From the NCBI GenBank assembly GCA_964612085.1, contig CAZTCJ010000059.1:1-24957 (forward strand): 24,957 nucleotides of DNA. Direction: 5' to 3'. Made by a program: the position numbers and the translations under genes. Source of the DNA: CAZTCJ01 sp964612085. GTDB taxonomy: Bacteria; Pseudomonadota; Alphaproteobacteria; JAJFIK01. Below the pieces are notes generated by a model. It was not told the DNA's origin. It searched no databases and saw only the letters and a program-made list of their open reading frames with translations. Positions within the stretch are counted from its first letter, which is position 1. The number at the start of each line of letters is the position of its first letter. Below, in pieces: positions 7,286 to 14,845 of this stretch.

Positions 7286-8782
7286 CTAAAAATCCATCAC
7301 CCGGTCGATGTCCTTTGCGATGGGGTGCGGCTTGTCGATCAGTGACAGGCCGATAAAGGCGATCATCGAGACCAGCAGGGCGATAAAGCCCGGACTGACG
7401 CCATAAGGCATGCGGATCGAGAACAGCTCGGCCAGCACATTGATCCCCAGGCTGAGGACCACCGCCACGATGGCCGCGCGGGGCGTGGCCCGCTTCCAGT
7501 TGAGGCCGATCACCGCTAGAGGCACGATGGCGGCGGCGAAGGTGCCCCAGCCGAAAGCGCCCAGAATGCCGACGAACTGCCCGCCGCCGTAATGGGCGTA
7601 AAGGGCGAACAGGGCGGCGAGGATTGAGATCCCCACCGTGGCGATCCGGGCCCAGAACAATTCATCGCCCAGGGGCCGTCCCCGGATGCCGCGCGGAATG
7701 TCATGGACAAGGGCTGCCGCGCCGATATTGAGGAAACTGTCCGCCGTCGACATGATCGCGGCGAACAGGCCCGCAAAGACGATCCCCGCGAGCCAGGGCG
7801 AGGCGAAGGCGCGCAGGAAGGCCGGCGCCGCCCCGTCGGCATTGTCCAAAGGCGGATGGGCGCCCGCCACCACCAGCGCATGCATGGCGACGCCTACCGA
7901 CAGCCACAGCAGCGCCGACATGACATATGCGCCCACCGACAGGGGATAGATGGTGCGGGCGTCCGAAACGCGCTTGTTCATCATCATCTTGGTGATGATA
8001 TGGGGTTGGCCCGCAAGGCCGAGCCCGAACAGGAAGAACCAGGCGGTCGCGCCCATGATGCCGACGGTGCCGAAGGGCATGATGGTCTCCGGATCGTCCG
8101 CCAGGATCACCTCTGAGGCTTCGCGGAAACCGCCGTCGAAGGCGCTCGCCGCCACGCCGACCACCAACACGCCCGCCACCGCCATGATGATGCCCTGCAC
8201 CAGATCCGTATAAACGGAGGCGATGATCCCGCCGGTCACGGAATAAAACACGAGAACGCCGAGGGACAGGACTGCGCAGGTGATCAGCCCGATGCCTTCG
8301 AACATGGGGATGGCGTTCAAGAGCGGCTGGAGCACCAGCGCCATGGCCAGGATCTGGGTCGCCAGGTAACCCAGTACGCCGAGCACGATGGTGATGCCGG
8401 TCAGCAGGCGGATGGTCTCGCTGCCATAGCGGGCGGCCAGTACGTCGGGCAGGGACAGGGTGTCGCGTATCTCCGCCACCATGCGGATGCGCTTGGCGAT
8501 GAGAAAGAAGCCGACTGCATAGCCGAAGGTCGAGACCATCACCATCCAGAGCGACGACAGGCCCGTGGCATAGACGAGGCCCGGCCCGCCGACGAAACCG
8601 AAACCCGACAGGGTGCTGGAAAAGACGGCGAGGCTCACCACCAGCGGTCCCAGGCTGCGGCCCGCCACGAAAAAGTCGGAGGCCGATTTGGTGCGCCGCA
8701 TGGCCCAGATGCCGACCCCGATATTGATCGCCATGTAGAAGAGCACGCAGGCGAGAATGATGACGTCGCGGTCGGGAGCCAT
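7286..8782 (-). CDS. Sodium:solute symporter family transporter
   Basis: A 498-residue inner-membrane transporter of the SSS family, with about 13 hydrophobic segments. The N-terminal region includes SDFFVAGRSLGPLV and SGFGFVGGPGLVY, typical of the first family helices. The stretch GQPHIITKMM resembles the corresponding loop of proline and pantothenate symporters. MSTADSFLNIGAAALVHDI matches the conserved helix that contributes sodium ligands. The substrate cannot be deduced; a carboxylate, amino acid or related small solute is likely. The start is ATG at 8782, with a GGGGAG Shine-Dalgarno five bases upstream; an in-frame GTG at 8785 is possible. The start codon shares one base with the stop of the upstream membrane protein gene (TGATG), so translation is probably coupled. 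Confidence 0.88.
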   Translation of the reverse strand: MAPDRDVIILACVLFYMAINIGVGIWAMRRTKSASDFFVAGRSLGPLVVSLAVFSSTLSGFGFVGGPGLVYATGLSSLWMVMVSTFGYAVGFFLIAKRIRMVAEIRDTLSLPDVLAARYGSETIRLLTGITIVLGVLGYLATQILAMALVLQPLLNAIPMFEGIGLITCAVLSLGVLVFYSVTGGIIASVYTDLVQGIIMAVAGVLVVGVAASAFDGGFREASEVILADDPETIMPFGTVGIMGATAWFFLFGLGLAGQPHIITKMMMNKRVSDARTIYPLSVGAYVMSALLWLSVGVAMHALVVAGAHPPLDNADGAAPAFLRAFASPWLAGIVFAGLFAAIMSTADSFLNIGAAALVHDIPRGIRGRPLGDELFWARIATVGISILAALFALYAHYGGGQFVGILGAFGWGTFAAAIVPLAVIGLNWKRATPRAAIVAVVLSLGINVLAELFSIRMPYGVSPGFIALLVSMIAFIGLSLIDKPHPIAKDIDRVMDF

Positions 8783-9312
8783 CACCGCTCCCCCCGCTCG
8801 CGGTCGAGGCTGGCCGCGAAGGTGTCGAAGGCGCGTTCGTCCTCATGCGGCAAGATCCAGTGCCTGAAACCGATGACGTAAAGCAGCATAAAAAGCGCGC
8901 CCGAGGCCCAGGTGCCGAACAGCATCCAGGCGCTCGCTTCCGGGAAGCCGAGAAAGAACGCGGTCTCGCCGGTGCGCAAGAATTTCAGATAGCTGAAGAT
9001 CTCGAGGCTCCAGACCGCGAGCGCCGCCACGCCGATCCCGATAAGGCACAAGCGCAGCGTCAGTGTGCGGCGCTTGGGCGCGATGCCCAACAGCACAAGG
9101 CTCGTCACGAAGACCAGAACTGTCCCATGCAGAAGAACGGCGGGGATCAGGATCGGTTCGAACCGCGCCAGCCCGTCGCCGCCGATGCGCATGGTGGCGA
9201 TGTCCGGATGGGGCAGGCCCGCCGCATTGGGCGGTTCCGGCGTCAAGGCCACGGCGGTGAACGCCGCCGCGATGCCCAACAGCAGAATCAGGAGCCAGTG
9301 AATAAGCCGCAT
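8782..9312 (-). CDS. Small membrane protein, putative partner of the symporter
   Basis: A 176-residue protein with about four hydrophobic segments: near residues 4-22, 52-74, 80-100 and 125-142. I do not recognise a named family. The first segment could be a signal anchor, and the C-terminal tail after HWILPHEDE is charged and probably cytoplasmic. The start ATG at 9312 follows a GGGGA at usable spacing; longer in-frame extensions run into the glycosylase gene and lack hydrophobic or conserved character. It overlaps the symporter start by one base, an arrangement seen for small accessory subunits of sodium:solute symporters such as those paired with acetate or pantothenate carriers. That comparison is by arrangement only; sequence homology is not claimed. 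Confidence 0.7.
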   Translation of the reverse strand: MRLIHWLLILLLGIAAAFTAVALTPEPPNAAGLPHPDIATMRIGGDGLARFEPILIPAVLLHGTVLVFVTSLVLLGIAPKRRTLTLRLCLIGIGVAALAVWSLEIFSYLKFLRTGETAFFLGFPEASAWMLFGTWASGALFMLLYVIGFRHWILPHEDERAFDTFAASLDRERGER

Positions 9313-9340
9313 GATGAAATCCCCGTCTTTTACGCCCGGG

Positions 9341-10534
9341 TCACAGCCCGTGCGGCGCCTCCCACTCGATCCTCTCCGCACCGATGAACCGGGCGAGCCG
9401 CGCCAGCTCCGCATCGAGCTTAGCGCGCCTGTCCTTGCCGAAACGGATGCCCGGTTCCGGCCAGACCGTCCGTACCGTGAGGCTTTTTTGCGCGCGGTCC
9501 CCCACCGCGTCGAGCCGCCCGATAAACCGGTCCCCTTCGAGCATCGGAAAAACATAATAGCCGTATTGGCGTTTCGGTGCGGGAACGAAGACCTCGATCC
9601 GGTAGGAAAAGCCGAAAATCCGTTCCGTGCGGATCCGGTCATGAATCAGCGGATCGAAGGGATTGAGCAGGCGCAGGCGGCCCTGGGGCGCGGGTGCGGT
9701 CTCGAGACGCGCCTCGATATCGGCGGGCGCGAAGGCGGCGATTGGCGCGCCGTCATCGGCCGGGGCGATCTCCACGGGAATGATGTCCCGGGCAGGCGCG
9801 GTCTGCGTCCAGCGGCGGACCTCGTCGAGCGCGGTCACGTCCCAGAAATCCCGGATCTGCCGGGGATTGGCGAAGATCAGACGGTCGAGGGCGCTGCTGC
9901 AGGCCCAGTCCAGATGCTCTTGCGGGCTTGTTTTCTCCGCGTGCAGCCCATCCGGAATCACCCGGTCGCTCAGATCGTAGATCTTCTGAAACCCCTGGCG
10001 TCCGGCGGTGGCCAGGTCGCCTGTGTGCCAGAGATATTCGAGCGCCGCCTTGTGCGGGCTCCAGCCCCACCAACTGCCCGTGCGCTGGCTGTCGCCCGCG
10101 AAATCCCGCGTCAAAACCGGGCCGGTTCTCTCGATCCGTTTGCGCACATCCCTCAGGATCTTGCGGTCCCCCAGCCGCTTCTGCCAGCTTTTGCTGGTCT
10201 TGATGCGCTCGGCGGCGCGGGAAAACCGATGATGCCAGTGGGGATACCATTCGACCGGCATGACGGCGGCATCCCGCGCCCAATGGTCGAAGGCGGTGCG
10301 GTCGTCTTCCAGAAGGCGCGCCAGCATGGGCTCCCGGTAGCCCTGACAGCGCGACCACAGAATATGATGATGGGCGCGCGCCACGGTCTGAATGCTGTCC
10401 AATTGCACGAAACCCAGCTTTTTCACGAGCCCATGGAGATCCCCGGGCGACGGACGCCCGGACAGGGGCGCGCTGAGGCCTGTTTCGGCAAGCAAAAGCC
10501 GTCTGGCTTGGGCATTGGTGAGTCGCAAAACCAT
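9341..10534 (-). CDS. HTH_42 / YcaQ-AlkZ family DNA glycosylase
   Basis: A 397-residue protein of the winged-helix HTH_42 superfamily. Characterised members (Streptomyces AlkZ, E. coli YcaQ) are DNA glycosylases that remove bulky alkylated bases and unhook interstrand crosslinks. The catalytic-type motif Q-hydrophobic-D is visible as Gln44-Leu45-Asp46 in GFVQLDSIQTV, followed by RAHHHILWSR. Other family-like segments are DHWARDAAVMP, GSWWGWSPHKAALEYLW, LLNPFDPLIHDRIRTERIFGF and YYVFPMLEGDRFIGRLD. The start at 10534 gives MVLRLTNAQARRLLL, the usual beginning; an in-frame ATG at 10591 would add 19 residues and has no better ribosome site. The gene lies 28 bases upstream of the small membrane protein gene on the same strand, so the three leftward genes may share a promoter. 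Confidence 0.85.
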   Translation of the reverse strand: MVLRLTNAQARRLLLAETGLSAPLSGRPSPGDLHGLVKKLGFVQLDSIQTVARAHHHILWSRCQGYREPMLARLLEDDRTAFDHWARDAAVMPVEWYPHWHHRFSRAAERIKTSKSWQKRLGDRKILRDVRKRIERTGPVLTRDFAGDSQRTGSWWGWSPHKAALEYLWHTGDLATAGRQGFQKIYDLSDRVIPDGLHAEKTSPQEHLDWACSSALDRLIFANPRQIRDFWDVTALDEVRRWTQTAPARDIIPVEIAPADDGAPIAAFAPADIEARLETAPAPQGRLRLLNPFDPLIHDRIRTERIFGFSYRIEVFVPAPKRQYGYYVFPMLEGDRFIGRLDAVGDRAQKSLTVRTVWPEPGIRFGKDRRAKLDAELARLARFIGAERIEWEAPHGL

Positions 10535-10663
10535 GGGATCCCAGTGTACCCCAGGACCGGTGTCAGCCGAGGGGCGTTTACTTTTGCCCATGGCGGGCGC
10601 TAACTGACGGTCAAAGCCCGTGTTCCGTGAGAGCGGGTGCCCAGGATGACAAGGGGGTGTGAA

Positions 10664-11233
10664 ATGCTCAGGGGTTTGGTTGTCATGCTGATCGCGGTGG
10701 CCGCGATGGTGCCCGCATCGGCCTATACCGCGACGTTGATCTTCGGCAATTCCGACGCGCAGCGCTGTTACGAGGAAGCACGGTTCGGCAACGGCACGGC
10801 GGCGGTCAGGGCCTGTAACAACGCCTTGCGCGACGGCGCCCTGTCCCGCCGGGATACGGCCGCGACCTATGTGAACCGGGGGATTCTGTTCAACCGCGCC
10901 AAGCGCTACGCGGACGCGATCGAGGATTTCAATCAGGCGATCGGCATCAATCCGGCGCTCGGGCCGGCCTTTCTGAACCGGGGCAACAGCTACTTTTTCC
11001 GGAAGGATTTCCCCGCCGCCATGGCCGACTATGAGCGGGCCATCGATCTGGAGACCGGCGAGCTGCATGCCGCCTACTTCAATCGCGGCTTGGTTCAGGA
11101 GATTCGCGGCAATCAGGAAGCGGCTTTGGCCGATTTCCGGGAAGCGTTGCGGATCGCGCCCGATTTTCTCGCGGCGCAAGCCCGGATCGAATATTACGAG
11201 GCGCGTCAGGCCGCTCGCCAGGGCAGCGAATAA
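10664..11233 (+). CDS. Secreted tetratricopeptide repeat protein
   Basis: A 189-residue protein with an apparent Sec signal peptide, ending near Ala20 (MVPASA then YTATL), so it should be periplasmic. The mature part has about four TPR-like helical pairs, near residues 34-66, 67-100, 101-134 and 137-170; the last three are clear (YVNRGILFNRAKRYADAIEDF, AFLNRGNSYFFRKDFPAAM and YFNRGLVQEIRGNQEAALADF). Cys35 and Cys51 in the first repeat could form a disulfide. The start at 10664 is chosen because AGGGGG at 10652-10657 lies six bases upstream and the leader then begins MLRG; GTG 10637 and ATG 10646 are alternatives. It is divergent from the glycosylase gene. TPR proteins are protein-interaction scaffolds; the partner is unknown. 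Confidence 0.8.
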   Translation: MLRGLVVMLIAVAAMVPASAYTATLIFGNSDAQRCYEEARFGNGTAAVRACNNALRDGALSRRDTAATYVNRGILFNRAKRYADAIEDFNQAIGINPALGPAFLNRGNSYFFRKDFPAAMADYERAIDLETGELHAAYFNRGLVQEIRGNQEAALADFREALRIAPDFLAAQARIEYYEARQAARQGSE

Positions 11234-11262
11234 GGGCGGTTTACCGGTAAGTCTGATCACGT

Positions 11263-11285
11263 CGGTTCCGTGACGTGCGGAACCG
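11263..11285 (+). terminator. Hairpin after the TPR gene, possible terminator
   Basis: CGGTTCCG at 11263-11270 pairs perfectly with CGGAACCG at 11278-11285 around the seven-base loop TGACGTG. It lies 30 bases after the TPR stop codon. There is no T-tract downstream, so termination would be inefficient or Rho-assisted. Confidence 0.4.
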
Positions 11286-11640
11286 GCACAGCCCTGCCGA
11301 TCGGCTGGCGGGGGTCGGACGGTTATGCTCTTCTTGAGTATATTGGCGGCGTTTCCCTCTCTGTTTCACGGCCGGACAGGTCATGAGTGTGCATTATGCG
11401 CACCTGCAACTGGTTGTTAGCGCTGCGTTCCAGCAATCAGAGTGCGAGCGGCATCGGCGCCATGCCGGACTCATCCGGGTTTGCGGATGCGTTTCCAGGG
11501 GGTTCCGGGCCAAAACCGGCGGTTTTCTGATCGCTGTGATTGTTTCGCGTGCGGCACCTCCAGCCGCCACGCCCCGGCGTGCAGACCCGGCGTCTCTTCT
11601 CGGCAACAGTCAGCGCTTTCGGTGGGGAAAAATCCCAATT

Positions 11641-11652
11641 CGGCACGTGCCG
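11641..11652. promoter_or_regulatory. Perfect 12-base palindrome, candidate operator
   Basis: CGGCACGTGCCG reads the same on both strands. It lies in the gene-free stretch about 265 bases upstream of the lipoprotein start. A regulator site is possible, but I do not recognise the motif and have no second copy in the window. Confidence 0.25.
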
Positions 11653-11840
11653 TAATCAAACTGTCGCAAAAGTCGTGCAGGGTTTCCGCGGTTGTCGGGG
11701 GCTGAGTGCGTCTCCGGCCCAGTGTTCCGTTTCGAGATAAAGGCCGCGCAGTGGCTGATCAGGAACATTGGCCGGACTCTTCCCGAAAGACCACGGACGC
11801 GGTTCGTCGCGAGTTTTGTCTCAAGGCGAATTTCGTCCAA

Positions 11841-11875
11841 GTGGGCATAGGGCCCGCTGCGTGGGCATAGGGCCC
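11841..11875 (+). repeat. Twin direct repeat in the lipoprotein leader
   Basis: The 15-base unit GTGGGCATAGGGCCC occurs exactly twice, at 11841-11855 and 11861-11875, with a 20-base period (about two helical turns). Each unit can form a small stem-loop (GGGC pairing with GCCC around ATAGG). Alternatively, the two GGGCCC ends can pair with each other. A run of nine T residues follows at 11887-11895, and the start codon is at 11917. It could be a double protein-binding site or an RNA element in the leader. Confidence 0.5.
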
Positions 11876-11916
11876 TTGAAAAACAGTTTTTTTTTGGAAT
11901 CCGATGGGGGAGCCAA

Positions 11917-14760
11917 ATGGACCTGAAGTGGAAGAGCATGCTGATTGCTACGGTGGCCGCGATTGCGCTTGCCGGCTGTAGCGATAGCGAAACCGATCTG
12001 GCCTCGGCCGGTGATCGTGGACCGAACCCGGGCACCGATGGCGGTGGCACGGACGGCGGTACCGATGGTGGCACGGATGGTGGCACCGATGGCGGTACGG
12101 ACGGCGGCACCGATGGTGGTACCGGTTCGGCTGGCGACTGCCCCGCGGGCACCAACCCGATCTCCGTTCTGGGCGACACGCATTGCGCCCTGTCCGGCAC
12201 GATCACCGAAGACATCACTCTGACGTCCGACAATATTTATTTCCTCGACGGCGCTGTGTTCGTCGGTGTGGACACCGGTCCTGACGGCACCCTCGCCGGC
12301 GGCGATCCGGCGGTTCTGACTGTTGAGCCGGGCACCTTCATCTACGGTGTGAGCCCGGAAGACGGCAGCCAGGTTTCCTTCATCACCGTGTCTCGCGGTT
12401 CGCAAATCATCGCCGACGGTACGCCGACTGAGCCCATCGTGTTCACGTCCGCTGACGATCTGGGCTTCGCCGCCGCGTTCGGCCGCACCCAGCGCAACAT
12501 CTTCCGCGGCGATGTTGCAGAAGATCCGTTCACGGCCGAATGGGGCGGTGTGGTCCTCAACGGTCAGGCGCCGCTCAATGTGGGCCTGGAAGTTGAAGGC
12601 GAAGGCGACTCCGGCCTTTACGGCGGTGAAGACGAGAGCGACGGCAGCGGCACCCTGCGCTTCGTGCAGATCCGGTACGCCGGTAACCGCGTGAACGCCG
12701 ATGACGAGCTGAACGGTCTGGCCTTCCAGGGCACGGGCTCCAGCACGATCGTCGAGAACGTCCAGGTGCATAACGCCCAGGACGATGGTTTCGAATGGTT
12801 CGGCGGCACGACCAACGCCAAAGGCATTGTGGCCACCGGTGCGGGCGATGACTCGCTTGACTGGACGCAAGGCTGGCGCGGTCAGGTCCAGTTCGCGATC
12901 GTCATTCAAAACCCGAACAATCCGGAAGGTGCCGACCGCGGCATCGAGGCCGACAACCTTGAGCAGGACAACGACGCTCTGCCCCGCTCTGCGCCGCAAA
13001 TGGCCAATATGACCTTTGTCGGTGCCGCGCCGGGCGTGGGTGACACAGGTATTGTTCTGCGCCGTGGTACGGCCGGTAACTACTGGAATACAGTCATCTC
13101 CAACTTCCCGGATGCCAGCCTCGACATCGACAACAGCGCCACCTATGCGCAGGTCGCCGCCGGCAATCTGACCATCAACAGCTTCCTGATCGGCAATGTG
13201 ACGCCGGCTGATGGTCCTCTGGCGACGGAAGACGATGACATTGCCAACGATCTGGCCGGTTTCATCGCCAGCGATCCGAATAACGTCATCACGGCTCCGT
13301 CGCTCAACGGCTTCATCAATGGTGGTGCCGAGCAGGCGGTGACGGCGGTTGACGTCTCCACGGTCGATGGTTTCTTCGACAGCGTCGATTTCATCGGTGC
13401 GGTCAATGACGACGCCACCAACTTCACGCAAGGTTGGAGCTTCCTGCTCAATCCGGCGCCGAGCTGCCCGGATGCCAATGGCGTGACCGACAATGGCGAC
13501 GGCACCTGCACACTGGAAGGCACCATCTCCGAAGATGTGCGTCTGGTGGCTGGCCTCGACTACTTCCTCGACGGTCCGGTCTTCATCGGCGTTGACGCTG
13601 GTGGCGATCCGGCGGCTCCGCGTCCGGGCGCCCAGCCCGCGACCATGCGCATCGACGCCGGTGTGACGGTCACGGGTCTGCAGGGCGGCACGGCCGGCAA
13701 CACCTCCTTCCTGGTGGTGAGCCGCGGGTCGCAGCTCTTCGTGAACGGCACGGCCACGGCGCCGGTGACTTTCACGGGCGGCACGCCGGATCAGCAGGAC
13801 CTGGACACGGCGACCCAGCTCTGGGGCGGCATCGTGATGAACGGCCGCGCCGTGCTGAACGTCGGTGCGGAAGCCGAAGGCGAGGGCGACTCCGGCCTTT
13901 ACGGTGGCGTGGATAACACGGACGACAGCGGCTCTATCCGCTTCGCCCGCATCCTCTTCGCCGGTAACCGGACCACGGCCGATGACGAGCTGAACGGTCT
14001 GGCCCTGCAAGGCACCGGTTCGGGCACGGAGCTGGAAAACATCCAGATCCACAACGGCTTCGACGACGGCATCGAGTTCTTCGGTGGCACGACGAATGCC
14101 CGCAATCTGGTTGTGACCGGCGCTGGCGACGACAGCATCGACTGGACCCAAGGCTGGACCGGCAAGGTGCAGAACGCGATCGTCGTTCAGAACCCGTTCC
14201 ATCCGGAAGGCGGTGACCGTGGTATCGAAGCGGACAATCTGGAGCAGGACAACGACGCCCTGCCCCGTGCGGCACCGCAGATGACCAACATGACCTTCCA
14301 GGGTGCCGCTCCGGGCATCGGCGACACGGGTATCGTGCTCCGCCGGGGTACGGCCGGTAACTACTGGAACACGGTCATCTCCAACTTCGTGGATGCCAGC
14401 TTCGACATCGATGACAGTGCCACCTACGCCCAGGTCGCCGCCGGCGCCCTGACGGTGGACAGCTTCCTGATCGGCAATGTCACGCCGTCGGACGCCATCG
14501 AACAGGAAGACGATGACATCGCTAACGATCTGGCGGGTTTCCTGCTCGGCCGCGGCAACGTGGTTGGTGCTCCGTCCCTGACGGCGCGGGCCGGTGCCTC
14601 GGCTCAGCGGGCCTACATCAACGGTGCTGCTGAGGCGGCGGTTGCTGCGACCGATCCGTCCGGTGTGGATCCGTTCTTCACCGCGGTGGACTTCATCGGT
14701 GCTGTTCCGAATGCGGAGAATGACTTCACTCAGGGCTGGACCGTCTGGCTTGACGAGTAA
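11917..14760 (+). CDS. Large lipoprotein with TDGG linker and two duplicated domains
   Basis: A 947-residue protein. Residues 1-20 are a lipoprotein signal peptide with lipobox LAGC; Cys21 would be lipidated, and Ser at +2 favours outer-membrane sorting by the E. coli rule. Residues 40-68 are seven TDGG units, a likely flexible linker. Then follow two homologous ~430-residue halves, each opening with a two-cysteine segment (first half Cys75, second half Cys517) and containing blocks such as DSGLYGG, DDELNGLA, FGGTTNA, GAGDDS-DWTQGW, DRGIEADNLEQDNDALPR and DTGIVLRRGTAGNYW. The Gly/Asp/Asn-rich periodic sequence suggests parallel beta-helices. I recall similar uncharacterised proteins beside TonB receptors in marine gammaproteobacteria but know no function. 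GGGGGAG at 11906-11912 supports the start. The TonB receptor follows after 85 bases. Confidence 0.75.
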   Translation: MDLKWKSMLIATVAAIALAGCSDSETDLASAGDRGPNPGTDGGGTDGGTDGGTDGGTDGGTDGGTDGGTGSAGDCPAGTNPISVLGDTHCALSGTITEDITLTSDNIYFLDGAVFVGVDTGPDGTLAGGDPAVLTVEPGTFIYGVSPEDGSQVSFITVSRGSQIIADGTPTEPIVFTSADDLGFAAAFGRTQRNIFRGDVAEDPFTAEWGGVVLNGQAPLNVGLEVEGEGDSGLYGGEDESDGSGTLRFVQIRYAGNRVNADDELNGLAFQGTGSSTIVENVQVHNAQDDGFEWFGGTTNAKGIVATGAGDDSLDWTQGWRGQVQFAIVIQNPNNPEGADRGIEADNLEQDNDALPRSAPQMANMTFVGAAPGVGDTGIVLRRGTAGNYWNTVISNFPDASLDIDNSATYAQVAAGNLTINSFLIGNVTPADGPLATEDDDIANDLAGFIASDPNNVITAPSLNGFINGGAEQAVTAVDVSTVDGFFDSVDFIGAVNDDATNFTQGWSFLLNPAPSCPDANGVTDNGDGTCTLEGTISEDVRLVAGLDYFLDGPVFIGVDAGGDPAAPRPGAQPATMRIDAGVTVTGLQGGTAGNTSFLVVSRGSQLFVNGTATAPVTFTGGTPDQQDLDTATQLWGGIVMNGRAVLNVGAEAEGEGDSGLYGGVDNTDDSGSIRFARILFAGNRTTADDELNGLALQGTGSGTELENIQIHNGFDDGIEFFGGTTNARNLVVTGAGDDSIDWTQGWTGKVQNAIVVQNPFHPEGGDRGIEADNLEQDNDALPRAAPQMTNMTFQGAAPGIGDTGIVLRRGTAGNYWNTVISNFVDASFDIDDSATYAQVAAGALTVDSFLIGNVTPSDAIEQEDDDIANDLAGFLLGRGNVVGAPSLTARAGASAQRAYINGAAEAAVAATDPSGVDPFFTAVDFIGAVPNAENDFTQGWTVWLDE
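12034..12120 (+). repeat. 12-bp minisatellite encoding TDGG units
   Basis: Seven consecutive degenerate copies of a 12-base unit (ACCGATGGTGGC-like) encode Thr-Asp-Gly-Gly; the first carries an extra Gly. Because the unit is a multiple of three, copy-number changes would lengthen or shorten the linker without shifting the frame. The third codon positions vary between copies, so the array is not freshly expanded. Confidence 0.85.
12541..13206 (+). repeat. Internal duplication, copy 1
   Basis: This segment of the lipoprotein gene aligns without gaps to 13822-14487, an offset of 1281 bases. I count about 50 differences over roughly 222 aligned residues, so the two are close to 77 percent identical as protein. 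Several stretches are nearly identical as DNA, such as those coding DDELNGL and EADNLEQDNDALPR. Confidence 0.85.
13822..14487 (+). repeat. Internal duplication, copy 2
   Basis: Partner of 12541-13206. Copy 2 lacks about 15 residues that copy 1 has just upstream of this block, so the first half of the protein is slightly longer before the shared core. Similarity continues beyond the core on both sides at a lower level. Confidence 0.85.
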
Positions 14761-14772
14761 GACCTAACTCGG

Positions 14773-14802
14773 TCCCGCGGCGGTCCGTTGGCCGCCGCGG
14801 GA
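14773..14802 (+). other. Strong hairpin between lipoprotein and receptor genes
   Basis: TCCCGCGGCGG at 14773-14783 pairs perfectly with CCGCCGCGGGA at 14792-14802 around an eight-base loop. It starts 12 bases after the lipoprotein stop and ends 43 bases before the receptor start. There is no T-tract. It may act as a partial terminator or as a 3' stabiliser that lets the lipoprotein be made in excess of the receptor. Confidence 0.55.
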
Positions 14803-14845
14803 TCATAGCCTGAGCCATGACATTCCTTTTGGGGGGCAGTTGCCG

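Larger units (their letters stand above)
11234..11916. other. 683-base region without a convincing gene
   Basis: Several short frames are open on both strands, including a plus-strand frame 11383-11655 (90 residues), but none has recognisable domains, and open frames overlap one another. The region contains a hairpin at 11263-11285 just after the TPR gene, a perfect 12-base palindrome at 11641-11652, and the repeat/T-tract structure directly before the lipoprotein gene. It is long enough to hold a promoter plus a small RNA, but I cannot identify one with confidence. Confidence 0.5.

Noticed and set aside
11383..11655. 90-codon plus-strand frame in the gap before the lipoprotein
   Set aside because: No domain, composition unlike neighbouring genes, several overlapping frames are equally open, weak ribosome site.
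11879..11897. Intrinsic terminator from the T9 run
   Set aside because: The stem immediately before the T-run is a short A/T stem, and the structure stands 20 bases upstream of a start codon. Full termination here would silence the lipoprotein gene, so I treat it as a possible regulatory tract only.
12034..12120. CRISPR-like array
   Set aside because: The 12-base units are contiguous, without spacers, and encode TDGG in frame.
11821..14202. 793-codon open frame antisense to the lipoprotein gene
   Set aside because: It is a by-product of the GC-rich, Gly/Asp-rich codon pattern on the plus strand. The plus frame has a signal peptide, lipobox and duplicated domains; the antisense product has none.
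11917..14760. Autotransporter or T9SS-type secreted protein
   Set aside because: There is no C-terminal beta-barrel or sorting domain; the N-terminus is a clear lipoprotein signal.
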